Source: Methyloversatilis sp. RAC08 (lineage in GTDB: Bacteria > Pseudomonadota > Gammaproteobacteria > Burkholderiales > Rhodocyclaceae). From it: a stretch of DNA of 64,000 nucleotides. Positions 10,007-21,017 of the stretch are shown here, in pieces (position 1 is the stretch's first letter; the number at the start of each line of letters is the position of its first letter). The stretch covers positions 496,001 through 560,000 of the forward strand of contig NZ_CP016448.1 of NCBI RefSeq assembly GCF_001713355.1. The letters run 5' to 3'. The notes beneath the pieces are model-generated. The model did not search any database, had not been told where the DNA came from, and was given only the letters and a program-made list of their open reading frames with translations. The translations under genes were made by a program, and so were the position numbers.

Positions 10007-11647
10007 TCAGAGCAACAAAAGCAGCGGCAGCAGCCACCACGGTTGAAACGACGGCGGCGGCTCGGGCACGGTAATGGCCTGCACCGGCGCCCAGTCACCT
10101 TCGACGCCATCAGCGGCGAAGCTGCGCACGCGCAGCAGGTAGCGTCCGGGCGCGGCATCGCGCAGCAGGTAGCCGGCGCGTTCGAGCCGGGTATCGACCA
10201 GCGGCTGAGCGAAGTCATCGCGCGTCGCAATCTGCAGCTGGTAACTCACGCCCTCTCCGGCACTGCGCCAGCGCAGCGCCAGCCCGTCGGGCGACGCCTC
10301 CGGTGCTTCCATCGCCGGGCCGGGTTCGGGGCGCCGGAACGGCTGCGGGTCACTGAATGGCCCGGCCCCCTCGTCGGGGTTGCTGCTCGCCACGCGCCAG
10401 AAGTAGCTGCCGGGTGGCAATGCGGCATCGGACGCATACGCCGGCTCGGTGAGATCACGCTGGTCGACGATCAGGCTGTCGAAGCGTTCGCTCGCCGACA
10501 CCTGCAGACGCCAGCGTTCGTCTGCACGCGACCGGCTCCAGCTCATCGCCGGCCGGTCGTCGCTGATGCGGGCATTCGGCGCCGGGCTGACCAGCACCGG
10601 CGGTTCCGGTCGTGCGTCCAGCGTCAGCGGCCATTCCACATCGCGCCCTTCGAGGCCGGTCGCATCGATGCCGCGGACACGAACGCGGTACTCGCCGTCG
10701 GGCAGCGTGGCGACTGCAACGGCGGCCTGAGATGCGGTACGGTCGGACAGCACGATGTCGAAGCGGTCATCCGGCGCGACCTGCACACGGTAGGCGGTGG
10801 CGTCGGCGAGCGGCGGAAAGGGCAGATTGAGCGGCAGACGGTCGGTGAACAGGATCTGCGCCGCGGGCGCGGGCAGCAACGTACGCGGTGGCGCAATGGG
10901 CGCACCGCGCACGGCCGACGCACCCTGGCCGGCAGCCACCTGCTGTTCGCCCGCCGCATTGCCGAAGGCGACGCGACCTTCGATCACCTCGTTGCGCGTA
11001 TCGGCGTCACCGGCATGCACGCGAAAGCGCGTACCGCGCACGGCGGCGATCGCGGCCGGCGTGTCGATTTCGAACCGGCTCGCCGTGCCGCTGCGCGGCA
11101 CCACCAGACTTTCCAGCGAACCGCGCAGCAGGTCGAGCCGCACCCAGGATCCGGCACCAACCGCAAAGTCGGCCGATTGGCGCACGCCCAGTTCGCTGCC
11201 CGGACGCAGTTGTACGCGGCTGCCGTCACTGAACGCCAGCGCCGCACTGCCGGCTTCGCCAGTCAGCACGCGCGCGCCAACGGCCAGCAACTGGCCAGCC
11301 ACCGCTGCGCTGCGCTGCCCGTCTGCACCGATCACGACCACGTCGCCCTGCACCGCGTCGAGCTTCACCTCGCGCGTGCGCAGTTTCAGCCAGCCTTCGG
11401 GAATCAGCAGCCGGGTACCGGGCTGCATGCGGCGCGGTTCGGTGATGCGGTTGTAGCGCTGGATGCGCGGCCAGTAGGAAAGATCCTTCAGATAGCGCTG
11501 GGTGAGGTTCCACGGGTTGTCACCCTCGCGGACGACATAGGCGAAATCGGCCGCCTGTGCCGACGACGCAGGAATGACCAGCGTCGGCACCAGCGACAGC
11601 GCTAGCAGAATGAACAGGAAACCGGCGGGCAGCGGTGGGACGGGCAT
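10007..11647 (-). CDS. Secreted LysM and FecR-domain protein, 546 aa
   Basis: Predicted envelope protein. A signal peptide (about 1-32, ending AQA/AD) is followed by a LysM peptidoglycan-binding motif (about 35-88: YVVREGDNPWNLTQRY ... PGTRLLIPEGW). A FecR-type domain lies at about 115-215 (LTGEAGSAALAFSDGSRVQL; TPAAIAAVRGTRFRV). Two or three fibronectin-III-like beta modules follow (about 260-530). The protein ends with a very short hydrophobic tail, PWWLLPLLLLL, which may be an anchor. Unlike true FecR it has no cytoplasmic anti-sigma segment and no ECF sigma gene is nearby. It precedes the CHASE2 c-di-GMP enzyme, so a role as its periplasmic partner is inferred. Confidence 0.88.
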   Translation of the reverse strand: MPVPPLPAGFLFILLALSLVPTLVIPASSAQAADFAYVVREGDNPWNLTQRYLKDLSYWPRIQRYNRITEPRRMQPGTRLLIPEGWLKLRTREVKLDAVQGDVVVIGADGQRSAAVAGQLLAVGARVLTGEAGSAALAFSDGSRVQLRPGSELGVRQSADFAVGAGSWVRLDLLRGSLESLVVPRSGTASRFEIDTPAAIAAVRGTRFRVHAGDADTRNEVIEGRVAFGNAAGEQQVAAGQGASAVRGAPIAPPRTLLPAPAAQILFTDRLPLNLPFPPLADATAYRVQVAPDDRFDIVLSDRTASQAAVAVATLPDGEYRVRVRGIDATGLEGRDVEWPLTLDARPEPPVLVSPAPNARISDDRPAMSWSRSRADERWRLQVSASERFDSLIVDQRDLTEPAYASDAALPPGSYFWRVASSNPDEGAGPFSDPQPFRRPEPGPAMEAPEASPDGLALRWRSAGEGVSYQLQIATRDDFAQPLVDTRLERAGYLLRDAAPGRYLLRVRSFAADGVEGDWAPVQAITVPEPPPSFQPWWLLPLLLLL

Positions 11648-11734
11648 CGGAACCTCGAGCGCGCAGCGGCGAAGGACATATGCCTGAATCCTAGTCGCAT
11701 CGAACCACGCTCGCCATCCGTCGTCCGGCCTAGC

Positions 11735-13162
11735 TCAGGGTGCCGCGGCCAACCCCTGCCAGCCACCGCCGACCGCCTTGTTCAGCAGCGCGCTGGCCGA
11801 GAATTGCCGGCCGCGCAGCTGGGCCAGACCGCGCTCGTTGTCGAGTGCGGTGGTCTGGGCGGTGATCACTTCGGTGTAGTTGGCGATGCCCGCGCGGTAG
11901 CGGTTCAGCGCCAGCGCTTCCGCCTCGCGCGACGCTTCGAGCGCCTGCGCGCGCAGCGCCGCTTCGTCTTCCAGCAGACGCAGCGCGCTCAGATTGTCTT
12001 CCACTTCCTGCAGCGCACCGAGCACGGTCTGCCGGTACTGGGCGACCGTTATGTCATGTGCGGCACGCGCCGATTCGATCTGCGCATCGCGCCGGCCGCC
12101 GTCATAGACCGCCTGCGCCACGCTCAGGCCGAACGACCACACCAGGTTGGATGCCGAAAACCACTGCGCGAACTGGTTGCCGGCATAGCCGGTCGAGGCA
12201 TTCAGTGTCAGTGACGGGAACCACGCCGCCTGCGCCACGCCGATGCGCGCATTGGCTGCCGCGACGCGGCGTTCGGCCGCTGCGACATCGGGACGCCGCT
12301 CGAGCAGCGTTGACGGCAGACCGACCGGCGTGGCCGGGGGTGCCGTTGGCCAGTCGGCCGATTCCAGCGCGAAGGCCGATGGCGGCGCGCCGATCAGCAC
12401 CGCGATCGCGTTCTGCAGCTGGGTCCGCGTCAGATCGAGATCGACCGCCTGCGCCTGCGCAGCGCGCAGCTGCGCCAGTGCCTGCACCTCGTCACCGCGC
12501 GTCGACACGCCGGCCGCGACGCGGTTGCGCGCCAGTTCGAGCGCGCGCTCGAAGGATGCGACGGTGCGTCGGTACAGGTCGCGCTGATGGTCGGTCGCAC
12601 GCAGCTGGAAGTAGTTCTGCACCAGCTCGGCATGCAGGCTCAGTCGCACCGACGCCAGGTCGCCGGCACTGCCATCGAGTTCGGCGCCGGCGGCTTCGAC
12701 CTCGCGACCGATGCGCCCCCACAGATCCGCTTCCCAGCTGGCGTCCAGTCCGAGCTGGGTGGTGTTGGACTGGTTTGCCGAGCGGCCTTCGATCGCCGCA
12801 CCGCGGCTGCGCCGGGCCGCCGCCGTCAGCCCGATTTCAGGTGTGTAACCGGCGCGCGCGAGCTGTGCGGCCGCGCGCGCCTGGCGGAAGCTGCCGAGCG
12901 CGGACTGCAGGTCGGGGTTGGCCGCGTCGAGCCGGACGATCAGGTCATCGAGCACCCGGTCGCCATAGGCGCGCCACCATTCGCCGCGCGGCAGATGGTC
13001 GGCCGGCTCGGCCGGCTTCCAGCCTTCGGCGGCACGGAAATCGGCCGGCATGTCGAAGGCCGGTCGCTGGTGATCGGGACCGATCGAGGTGCACCCGGCG
13101 GCAAACAATGCCAGCAGGAGTGCGCACAGGACAGGAGAAGAACGGGGGAGCAGCGTATTCAT
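11735..13162 (-). CDS. NodT/OprM-family outer membrane efflux lipoprotein, 475 aa
   Basis: Trimeric outer-membrane channel of a tripartite RND pump. A lipoprotein signal peptide ends at Cys24 (LFAAGC). Two OEP repeats of long helices follow, with the family segments ASWEADLWGRIGREV, LLERRPDVAAAERRVAAANARIG and NRYRAGIANYTEVITAQ. Its ATG overlaps the stop codon of the upstream pump gene (ATGA at 13162-13159), so the two are translationally coupled. It is the last gene of mdtA-mdtB-mdtC-OMF on the minus strand and encodes the operon's own exit duct. Confidence 0.94.
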   Translation of the reverse strand: MNTLLPRSSPVLCALLLALFAAGCTSIGPDHQRPAFDMPADFRAAEGWKPAEPADHLPRGEWWRAYGDRVLDDLIVRLDAANPDLQSALGSFRQARAAAQLARAGYTPEIGLTAAARRSRGAAIEGRSANQSNTTQLGLDASWEADLWGRIGREVEAAGAELDGSAGDLASVRLSLHAELVQNYFQLRATDHQRDLYRRTVASFERALELARNRVAAGVSTRGDEVQALAQLRAAQAQAVDLDLTRTQLQNAIAVLIGAPPSAFALESADWPTAPPATPVGLPSTLLERRPDVAAAERRVAAANARIGVAQAAWFPSLTLNASTGYAGNQFAQWFSASNLVWSFGLSVAQAVYDGGRRDAQIESARAAHDITVAQYRQTVLGALQEVEDNLSALRLLEDEAALRAQALEASREAEALALNRYRAGIANYTEVITAQTTALDNERGLAQLRGRQFSASALLNKAVGGGWQGLAAAP

Positions 13163-16100
13163 GGCGTCACCGTGCGGCCGCGGCCGGCAAACCACCGGCG
13201 GCTGTAGCGGCTGAAACGTTCGAGATAAAGATAGGTGACCGGCGTCGTGTAGAGCGTCAGCAACTGGCTCACCACCAGGCCGCCGACTACCGCAATGCCC
13301 AGCGGCTGGCGCAGTTCGGAGCCTTCGCCGAAGCCGATGGCCAGCGGCAGCGCACCGACCATGGCGGCCAGCGTGGTCATCAGGATGGGCCGCAGCCGCA
13401 TCAGGCAGGCCTCGCGGATCGCCTCGTGCGGCGCGCAACCGCGGTTGCGTTCGGCATCGAGCGCGAAGTCGATCATCATGATGGCGTTCTTCATGACGAC
13501 GCCGATCAGCAGCAGCAGGCCGATGATGGCGATCAGCCCGAATTCGATGTTGAACGCCATCAGCGCAAGGATGGCGCCAATGCCGGCCGACGGCAGCGTG
13601 CTCAGGATGGTCAGCGGATGAATCAGGCTTTCGTACAGGATGCCGAGCACCAGATAGACCGCGATGATGGCACCCAGCACCAGCAGCGGCTGGTTCGACA
13701 GCGACTGCTGGAAGGCGCGCGCCGAACCCTGGAAACCCGCGTTGACGCTGGCTGGCACGCCGATCTTCCGCATTGCGGTGCGGATGGCTTCCATGCCCTG
13801 CGCCAGCGTCACGCCCTCGGCGGTACCGAAGGAGATGGTCGTCGACACCTTGCCGCCCAGATGCGAAATCGACAGCGGCATGGTGCCCTGGGTCACCCGC
13901 GCGAAACTGTCCAGCGGCACCAGCTGGCCGTCGGCGCCGGCGACGCGCACCGCATCGAGCGCCGAAATGTCCTGCGCGCGCGCCGGATCGACCTCGAGCA
14001 CCACCTTGTACTGATTCAACGGTTCGTACAGCGTGCTGATCTGGCGCTGCGCAAAGGCGTCGTTGAGCACCTGGTTCACGCCGCCCGGCGTGATGCCCAG
14101 CCGCGCCAGCGTGTCGCGGTCGTACACCAGCAGGGTTTGCGAGGCGCGGTCCTCCTGGTCGGTCGATACATCGACCAGCTGAGGCAGGTCGCGCATGGCA
14201 AAGCGCACCTTCGGCTCCCATTCGCGCAGCACGCGCAGGCTGTCGGCGGTCAACGTGAACTGGTATTGCGAGGACGAGCGCAGGCCGCCGATGCGCAGAT
14301 CCTGCGCCGCGACGAGAAACAGCGACACACCTTCGATGCGCCCCAGCTTGCCGCGCAGCCGGCCGATCACCTGATCGGCCGTTGCATCGCGCTCGGACAG
14401 CGGCTTCAGATTGACGAAGAAACTGGCGTTGTTCGCACCGCCACCGCGCCCGCCGCCGGTGAAAGCGCTGACATTGGCCACCGCCGGATCGGCGCGCACC
14501 ACCTCGACCGCCTGCTCCATCTTCTTCGCCATCACCTGGAAGGACGTGGTCTGGTCGCCGCGCAGGCTGCCGAACAGGCGGCCGGTGTCCTGATTCGGAA
14601 AGAAGCCCTTGGGCACGATGACGAACAGCCACAGGTTGAGCGCGATCGCGCCGGCGAAGATCAGCATGACGATGCGCGTGTGGCGCAGCGCCCAGTCGAG
14701 ACTGTGCGAATAGGCAAGCTGGATGTCGTCGAACACGCGCGCCAGCGCGCGCTGCCAGCGTGCTTCCTGTTCGACCGGCCGGTGGCGCAGCAGGCGCGCC
14801 GCCAGCATCGGCGCCGCGGTCAGCGACACCACCATGGACACCAGCACGGCGACCGACAGCGTGAGCGCGAATTCGCGGAACAGCCGGCCGACGATGCCGC
14901 CCATCAGCAGGATGGGGATGAATACCGCCACCAGCGACAGGCTGATCGCGACCACCGTGAAGCCGACCTCGCGCACGCCCTTCACCGCCGCTTCGAAGGG
15001 TTTCATGCCACGCTCGATGTGGCGCGCAATGTTCTCGATCACCACCACCGCATCGTCCACCACGAAGCCGGTGGCGATGGTCAGCGCCATCAGCGACAGG
15101 TTGTTCAGGCTGAAGCCGAGCAGGTACATCACCGCCAGACTGCCGGCCAGCGACACCGGCACGACGATGGCCGGGATCAGCGTGGCGCGTGCGTTGCGCA
15201 GGAACAGGAACACCACCAGGATGACCATGCCGACCGCGATCGCCAGCGCGATCTCGACCTCGCGCAAGGCGCTGCGTATCGTGGTCGAACTGTCCGACAC
15301 GATTTCGAGACGGGCCGAGGCCGGCAGGCTGGCCGCCAGTTCAGGCATCAGCGCATGCACCCGCTCGACCGTCTCGATCACATTGCTGCCCGGCCGCTTG
15401 GTGACGACCAGCAGTACCGTGGGCTTGCCATTGGTCAGGCCGAGGTTGCGCACGTCCTGCACCGATTCGGTCACCGTCGCGACATCGCCCAGGCGCAGCG
15501 TGGCGCCCGAGGTGTGACGCAGGATCAGCGGCACATAATCGGCTGCGCGACGCACCTGGTCATTGGCGTCGATCTGCCAGTAGCGGTCGCCTGATTCGAC
15601 AAAACCCTTGGGACGATAGACATTGCTTTCGTTGATGCGCGCGCGCACGTCTTCCAGCGTCAGGCCGTGCTGATGCAGCGCATCGGGATTGACCTGCACA
15701 CGCACCGCCGGTGGCGCACCGCCACCCACGGTCACTTCACCGACACCCGGAATCTGCGCCATCTTCTGCGCCAGCACGGTCGAGGCAATGTCGTACAGAC
15801 GCGGAATCGGCACCGTGTCGGAGGTGATCGCGAGAATCATGATCGGCGCGTCGGCCGGATTGACCTTGCGATAGCTCGGATTGGACGGCAGGCTGGTCGG
15901 CAGGCTGGCGCGCGCAGCATTGATCGCCGCCTGCACGTCGCGCGCTGCGCCCTCGACATCGCGCTCAAGTTCGAACTGCAGCGTCACCCGGGTGTTGCCC
16001 TGCGAACTGCTCGACGTCATTTCGGTGACGCCGGCAATGCGGCCCATGGTGCGTTCCAGCGGTGTCGCCACGGTCGCCGCCATCACTTCCGGACTGGCGC

Positions 16101-16257
16101 CGGGCAGCGACGCACTGACCGATATGGTCGGGAAGTCGACCTGCGGCAGTGCGGCCACCGGCAGCAGCACGAAGGCCAGCGCGCCGGACAGCGCGATCGC
16201 CGCCGTCAGCAGCGTGGTCGCCACCGGCCGATAGACCGACCAGGCCCAGCCACTCAC
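13159..16257 (-). CDS. mdtC: RND efflux pump subunit, MdtC type, 1032 aa
   Basis: Inner-membrane proton/drug antiporter of the HAE1 RND family. It has twelve membrane helices with two large periplasmic loops after TM1 and TM7. The N-terminus [20 protein letters not shown] and the DD pair of TM4 ([17 protein letters not shown], near residue 405) mark the proton relay. The start is GTG at 16257, whose GTGA overlaps the stop of mdtB. Starting there gives the length normal for MdtC, and translation upstream would merely read through mdtB in another frame. MdtB and MdtC form a B2C heterotrimer in E. coli, and the tandem pair here fits that arrangement. Confidence 0.94.
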   Translation of the reverse strand: MSGWAWSVYRPVATTLLTAAIALSGALAFVLLPVAALPQVDFPTISVSASLPGASPEVMAATVATPLERTMGRIAGVTEMTSSSSQGNTRVTLQFELERDVEGAARDVQAAINAARASLPTSLPSNPSYRKVNPADAPIMILAITSDTVPIPRLYDIASTVLAQKMAQIPGVGEVTVGGGAPPAVRVQVNPDALHQHGLTLEDVRARINESNVYRPKGFVESGDRYWQIDANDQVRRAADYVPLILRHTSGATLRLGDVATVTESVQDVRNLGLTNGKPTVLLVVTKRPGSNVIETVERVHALMPELAASLPASARLEIVSDSSTTIRSALREVEIALAIAVGMVILVVFLFLRNARATLIPAIVVPVSLAGSLAVMYLLGFSLNNLSLMALTIATGFVVDDAVVVIENIARHIERGMKPFEAAVKGVREVGFTVVAISLSLVAVFIPILLMGGIVGRLFREFALTLSVAVLVSMVVSLTAAPMLAARLLRHRPVEQEARWQRALARVFDDIQLAYSHSLDWALRHTRIVMLIFAGAIALNLWLFVIVPKGFFPNQDTGRLFGSLRGDQTTSFQVMAKKMEQAVEVVRADPAVANVSAFTGGGRGGGANNASFFVNLKPLSERDATADQVIGRLRGKLGRIEGVSLFLVAAQDLRIGGLRSSSQYQFTLTADSLRVLREWEPKVRFAMRDLPQLVDVSTDQEDRASQTLLVYDRDTLARLGITPGGVNQVLNDAFAQRQISTLYEPLNQYKVVLEVDPARAQDISALDAVRVAGADGQLVPLDSFARVTQGTMPLSISHLGGKVSTTISFGTAEGVTLAQGMEAIRTAMRKIGVPASVNAGFQGSARAFQQSLSNQPLLVLGAIIAVYLVLGILYESLIHPLTILSTLPSAGIGAILALMAFNIEFGLIAIIGLLLLIGVVMKNAIMMIDFALDAERNRGCAPHEAIREACLMRLRPILMTTLAAMVGALPLAIGFGEGSELRQPLGIAVVGGLVVSQLLTLYTTPVTYLYLERFSRYSRRWFAGRGRTVTP

Positions 16258-19200
16258 GCCCGATGCTCCTGCGCCGCAGGGCCGCGTGTCGCGAACAGCC
16301 GGCCGAATGCAAGATAGATGACCGGCGTGGTGTACAGCGTCAGCACCTGACTCACCAGCAGTCCGCCGACCATGGTCAGACCCAGCGGGTGGCGCAGTTC
16401 GGAACCCATGCCGCCGCCGAGCATCAGGGGCAGCGCACCGAGCAGAGCCGCCATCGTGGTCATCAGGATGGGGCGCAGGCGCAGCAGGCAGGCTTGGTAG
16501 ATCGCGTCGCGCGGCGCCATGCCCTGCGTGCGTTCGGCGTCGAGCGCGAAATCGATCATCATGATGGCGTTCTTCTTGACGATGCCGATCAGCAGGATGA
16601 TGCCGATCACCGCAATCATGTCGAGCGCGTGGCCGGTGCCGAGCAGCGCCAGCAGCGCGCCGATGGCGGCCGACGGCAGCGTGCTCAGGATGGTCAGCGG
16701 GTGGATGAAGCTTTCGTACAGCACGCCGAGCACGATGTACATGGTGGCCACCGCGGCGAGGATGAGCCACAGCGTATCGCTGAGCGAAGCGCGGAAGGCT
16801 TCGGCCGAGCCCTCGTAGGTCACGCTCAATGTGGCCGGCATCGCGAGCGTACGGCGCGTGGCGTCGATGGCGTCGACCGCCTCCCCCAGCGACACGCCGT
16901 CGGGCAGGTTGAATGACACCGTGGCGGCCGGAAACTGGCCCTGTCGACCGATCGACAGGCGGGCTGGCCGCTCTTCGACGCGCACCAGACTGCCCAGCGG
17001 AATCTGCTCGCCGGTGGCCGACATCACATGGATCTGCGATATCGCTTCCGGGCCCTGCTGGAACTGCGGCTGCACTTCCAGCACCACGCGGTACTGGCTC
17101 GACTGCGTGAAGATGGTCGAAATCAGGCGCTGGCCGAAGGCGTTGTACAGCGCGGCATCGATGTCGGCCACGGTCACGCCGACACGGGCGGCGGCAGCGC
17201 GGTCGATGTTCACATAGGCCTGCAGGCCGCCGGTCGTCAGATCGGTGGTGACGGCAGACAGCTTGTCCGACTGCTGCAGCGCGGCGACCAGCTTCGGCAC
17301 CCATTCGAGCAGGTCGTCCTGATTGGTGGCCTGCACGACGAACGGATACTGCGCGCGACTGACCCGGTCCTCGATCGTCAGATCCTGCACCGGCTGCAGG
17401 TGCAGCGTGATGCCGGGCACTTCGCGCGCCCGCTCTTCCAGACGGCGGGCGATTTCGGGCGCGCGTGCCTCGCGGTCAGCCAGCGGTTTGAGACGGATCT
17501 GCATGCGGCCGGTGTTCAGCGTCGGGTTCTGACCATCGACGCCGATGAAGGAACTGAGGTTCTCCACATTCGGGTCGCGCAGCAGCACTTCGGCCAGCGC
17601 CTGCTGGCGCGCGCTCATGGCCGAGAACGACACCGTCGGTTCGGCTTCCGATATGCCCTGGATCAATCCGGTGTCCTGCACCGGGAAAAAGCCCTTCGGC
17701 ACCGCGAGGTAGAGCAGCGCTGTCAGCACGAAGGTGGCCACGGTGACGGCCAGCGTCAGCGGCTGATGATCAAGCACCCAGCGCAGCGTGCGCGAATAGC
17801 CGGCCAGCAGGCGCGCATACCAGCCCTCATCGGCTTGCTGCGCCGGTTCGGGCTTCAGAAGGCGCGCCGCCATCATCGGCGTCAGCGTCAGCGACACCAC
17901 GGCCGACAGCAGGATGGCGATGGTCAGCGTGAGCGCGAATTCGCGGAACAGCCGGCCGACCACGTCCTGCATGAACAGCAGCGGAATCAGCACCGCCACC
18001 AGCGACACGGTGAGCGAAATGATGGTGAAGCCGATCTGCTTCGCGCCGTCGAGTGCAGCCTGCATCGGCGTCTTGCCCTGTTCGAGGTGACGCGCGATGT
18101 TCTCTGTCATCACGATGGCGTCGTCGACGACGAAGCCGGCGGCGATGGTCAGCGCCATCAGTGTGAGGTTGTTCACCGAAAAGCCGGCCATGTACATGAA
18201 GGCGAAGGTGCCGACCAGCGACAGCGGCACCGCCACTGCCGGAATGACCGTGGCGCGCACATTGCGCAGGAACAGGAAGATGACCAGCACGACGAGTGCG
18301 ACGGCCATCACCAGTTCGATCTGCACGTCGCGCACCGAGGTGCGGATCGATTCGGTGCGGTCGGTCAGCACGGCCACATCGACCGCGTCGGGCAGCGAGG
18401 CCTGCAGCTCCGGCAGCAGCGCCTGGATGCGCGACACCACGTCGATCACGTTGGCCCCCGGCTGGCGCTGGATGTTCAGGATGAGCGACGGCGTCTGGTT
18501 GGCCCAGGCGGCCAGCAGCCGGTTTTCCGGTCCATCGACCACCTCGGCGACGTCCTCGAGCCGGATCGGCGCGCCGTTCTTCCACGCAATCACACTCTTC
18601 CGGTATTCGGCCGCCGACCGCAGCTGGTCGTTGGCATCCAGCGTGGTGGCGCGGGTCGGCCCGTCGAAACTGCCCTTGGCCTGGCTGGAACTGGTGCTGA
18701 CGACGGCGGCGCGCAGTTGCTCAAGACTGAGGCCGTATGAAGCGACCGCCGACGGATTCACGCGGACCCGAACGGCGCGCCGCTGGCCGCCTGAAATGCT
18801 GACCAGCCCGACGCCCGACTGCTGCGAAATCTTCTGCGCCAGGCGCGTGCTGACGGCCTCTTCGAGCAGATGGAGCGGCAGCGCATTGGAACTGATGGCC
18901 AGCGTCATCACCGGCGCATCGGCCGGATTGACCTTGCTGTAGACCGGTGGTGCCGGCAGTTCCTGCGGCAGCAGCGTCGCCGCGGCATTGATCGCCGCCT
19001 GCACCTCCTGCTGCGCGGTATCCAGCGAAATGTTCAGACCGAAGCGCAGCGTCACCACCGATGCGCCGGCCGAACTGACGGAATTCATCTGCACCAGCCC
19101 CGGCATCTGGCCGAACTGGCGCTCCAGCGGCGAGGTGATCAGCGAAGTGGTGAGCTCGGGGCTGGCCCCCGGGTAGAAGGTGACCACCTGCATCGTCGGG

Positions 19201-19325
19201 TAGTCGACCTGCGGCAGTGCCGACACCGGCAGCAGCCGGTAGGCGATGAAGCCGGTCACCAGCAGCGCGATCATCAGCAGCGAGGTCGCCACCGGACGCA
19301 GGATGAACAGTCTGGACGGATTCAT
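16254..19325 (-). CDS. mdtB: RND efflux pump subunit, MdtB type, 1023 aa
   Basis: Second RND transporter of the operon, of the same 12-TM HAE1 architecture as its neighbour but clearly divergent in sequence. The N-terminus is [20 protein letters not shown]. The TM4 DD pair appears in [20 protein letters not shown], and the C-terminal half has the family stretch [20 protein letters not shown]. The start lies 12 nt after the mdtA stop and the stop overlaps the mdtC GTG, so mdtA-B-C are made as one unit. In MdtBC systems typical substrates are bile salts, novobiocin and metals; the substrate here is unknown. Confidence 0.94.
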   Translation of the reverse strand: MNPSRLFILRPVATSLLMIALLVTGFIAYRLLPVSALPQVDYPTMQVVTFYPGASPELTTSLITSPLERQFGQMPGLVQMNSVSSAGASVVTLRFGLNISLDTAQQEVQAAINAAATLLPQELPAPPVYSKVNPADAPVMTLAISSNALPLHLLEEAVSTRLAQKISQQSGVGLVSISGGQRRAVRVRVNPSAVASYGLSLEQLRAAVVSTSSSQAKGSFDGPTRATTLDANDQLRSAAEYRKSVIAWKNGAPIRLEDVAEVVDGPENRLLAAWANQTPSLILNIQRQPGANVIDVVSRIQALLPELQASLPDAVDVAVLTDRTESIRTSVRDVQIELVMAVALVVLVIFLFLRNVRATVIPAVAVPLSLVGTFAFMYMAGFSVNNLTLMALTIAAGFVVDDAIVMTENIARHLEQGKTPMQAALDGAKQIGFTIISLTVSLVAVLIPLLFMQDVVGRLFREFALTLTIAILLSAVVSLTLTPMMAARLLKPEPAQQADEGWYARLLAGYSRTLRWVLDHQPLTLAVTVATFVLTALLYLAVPKGFFPVQDTGLIQGISEAEPTVSFSAMSARQQALAEVLLRDPNVENLSSFIGVDGQNPTLNTGRMQIRLKPLADREARAPEIARRLEERAREVPGITLHLQPVQDLTIEDRVSRAQYPFVVQATNQDDLLEWVPKLVAALQQSDKLSAVTTDLTTGGLQAYVNIDRAAAARVGVTVADIDAALYNAFGQRLISTIFTQSSQYRVVLEVQPQFQQGPEAISQIHVMSATGEQIPLGSLVRVEERPARLSIGRQGQFPAATVSFNLPDGVSLGEAVDAIDATRRTLAMPATLSVTYEGSAEAFRASLSDTLWLILAAVATMYIVLGVLYESFIHPLTILSTLPSAAIGALLALLGTGHALDMIAVIGIILLIGIVKKNAIMMIDFALDAERTQGMAPRDAIYQACLLRLRPILMTTMAALLGALPLMLGGGMGSELRHPLGLTMVGGLLVSQVLTLYTTPVIYLAFGRLFATRGPAAQEHRA

Positions 19326-19337
19326 GGACGTGACCGG

Positions 19338-20618
19338 TCAGCGCGCCGGCGCGGCGTCGCGACGCCCCGGCTGCGCCGCGTCCGGCTTGCCGGCACGGGC
19401 GCCGGCGGCCGGCGCGTCGTCGATCTTCACCTTGTCGCCTTCGCGCAGGCGATCGACGCCATCGGTGACGACGCGCTCACCGGGCTGCACGCCTTCGGTC
19501 ACCTGCTGCAGTTCGCCGGCCAGCGTGCCGGTCTTCACCGGCCGCATCGCCACCGTCAGGTCGTCACCGACGACGTACACGAAGGTGCCGCTGGCGCTGC
19601 GCTGAATCGCGGTGACGGGTACCACGACGGCAGCGGACACCGTGTCGACGCGTACGCGCACATTGACGAACTGGTTCGGAAACAGCACGTCGTCCCGGTT
19701 TTCGAACATCGCCTTCGCCTTGACGGTGCCGGTGGCGACATCGATCTGGTTGTCGAGGATGCGCAGCGTGCCGGTGGTGAGCACCTTGCGGTTCTCGCGG
19801 TCCCACGCTTCGACCGCCAGACCGCCGCGCTGCGCAATGGCGGCGCGCACCGCCGGCAGTTCCGGCGCCGGCAGCGAAAACACGACCGAAATCGGCGCTT
19901 CCTGCGTGATGGTCAGCAGGCCTTCGGTATCCGACGCGCGCACGATGTTGCCCGGCGTCGCCTGGCGCAATCCGACGCGCCCGCTGATCGGCGCCGTGAT
20001 GCGCGCATAGCTCAGCGACAGCTGCGCCGCCGCGATGCTTGCGTCGTCTGCCTTGATCGCGGCTTCGTACTCGCGCACCAGCGCCTGCTGGTTGGTCACC
20101 TGCTGGGTCGCGATCGAATCCTGCTTCAGCAGCGTTTCGTAGCGGTTCAGGTCTTCCCGCGCATTGGTCAGCAGCGCCTGGTTGCGCAGCTTCGCTGCCT
20201 GCGTCTGCGCCAGTTCGACTTCGAAGGCACGCGGATCGATCAAGGCCAGCAGATCACCTTTCTTCACCCGCTGGCCTTCGGTGAAATGGAGCGAGCGCAG
20301 CTCGCCTTCGACCCGGCTGCGCACCACGACACTTTCGATCGGCGTCACCGTACCGAGCGCACTCACCGTCACCGGCAGATCCGCCAGCGTGGCCAGTGCG
20401 GTACCGACCCTTGATTCGCCACCGAAGCGACGACCTGCAGCACCGGGTGCGCCGGATGCCGGACCGGCCGGCCGGGCGCCCGGCGGTCCGCCGCCTTCGG
20501 CAGGCGCACCGGTGCGCTCCCGCGCAAGAAACCAGCCGGCCGTCAGACCGGCCAGTACCAGCAACATCAGGATCCAGGGCCAGCGTGGCTTGCGAATAAC
20601 GGGGGGCGTAGTCGTCAT
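19338..20618 (-). CDS. mdtA: RND periplasmic adaptor (membrane fusion protein), MdtA type, 426 aa
   Basis: Links the MdtBC pump to the outer-membrane channel. A single N-terminal membrane helix (about 15-35, WPWILMLLVLAGLTAGW) and a Gly/Pro/Ala linker precede the HlyD-like core. The core holds a lipoyl half-motif (VVVRSRVEGELRSLHFTEGQ), an alpha hairpin with ARITAPISGRVGLRQATPGN, and beta-barrel and membrane-proximal domains to about 400. The ATG at 20618 was preferred over one at 20699 because it places the anchor helix near the N-terminus. It is the first gene of the operon, and no adjacent two-component or TetR regulator was found. Confidence 0.94.
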   Translation of the reverse strand: MTTTPPVIRKPRWPWILMLLVLAGLTAGWFLARERTGAPAEGGGPPGARPAGPASGAPGAAGRRFGGESRVGTALATLADLPVTVSALGTVTPIESVVVRSRVEGELRSLHFTEGQRVKKGDLLALIDPRAFEVELAQTQAAKLRNQALLTNAREDLNRYETLLKQDSIATQQVTNQQALVREYEAAIKADDASIAAAQLSLSYARITAPISGRVGLRQATPGNIVRASDTEGLLTITQEAPISVVFSLPAPELPAVRAAIAQRGGLAVEAWDRENRKVLTTGTLRILDNQIDVATGTVKAKAMFENRDDVLFPNQFVNVRVRVDTVSAAVVVPVTAIQRSASGTFVYVVGDDLTVAMRPVKTGTLAGELQQVTEGVQPGERVVTDGVDRLREGDKVKIDDAPAAGARAGKPDAAQPGRRDAAPAR

Positions 20619-21017
20619 GGAATATCGGTCGAAGTGAAATCGGTGGCGCAGGGCGCAAGCCGCGGGAAATCGAATGCCCCGGGCTCGACGCGATGCCATT
20701 GTCGGCTGCGCATGTTAATCACGTCGCGGCGCGCCGGGCGGACTTGTGAATGGACTGTGAACGGCGATGAGCGCTCGTCACCGGGTCGCCCGATAGCGCC
20801 ATGTGTCGATGCCGCGACGCGGTGTTGAGCGGCGCCCGGCACATGGGGTTCCGCAGGCGACGAAATTGCGTCTGGTAAACTAGGCGAGTCGTTCACAGGC
20901 TCAGCCAGCAGTTCCACCGCGCGGCCCTGCGTTTTTCCGCGGGACACCCCGTCCCGCTGTCCGGTTTCACACCCTGCGTCAGGTCGCTTCCACTCCGTCT
21001 TTCGGGAGAGCGAAGCC
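20619..21017. other. Divergent intergenic region between mdtA and the MFS gene (about 400 bp)
   Basis: Must contain the promoters of both the mdtABC operon (minus strand) and the osmoprotection operon (plus strand). I see no long palindrome, RNA gene or small ORF with a good start here. TAAACT at 20876-20881 could be a -10 element for the plus strand, but no convincing -35 stands 16-18 nt upstream of it. A GGGAGA Shine-Dalgarno is present just ahead of the TTG start at 21018. Confidence 0.5.

Noticed and set aside
12058..15594. Open frame of 1178 codons on the plus strand
   Set aside because: It lies antisense to the outer-membrane factor and mdtC genes, is rich in Arg, His and Gln with no family motif, and is explained by the high GC3 codon pattern of the real genes.
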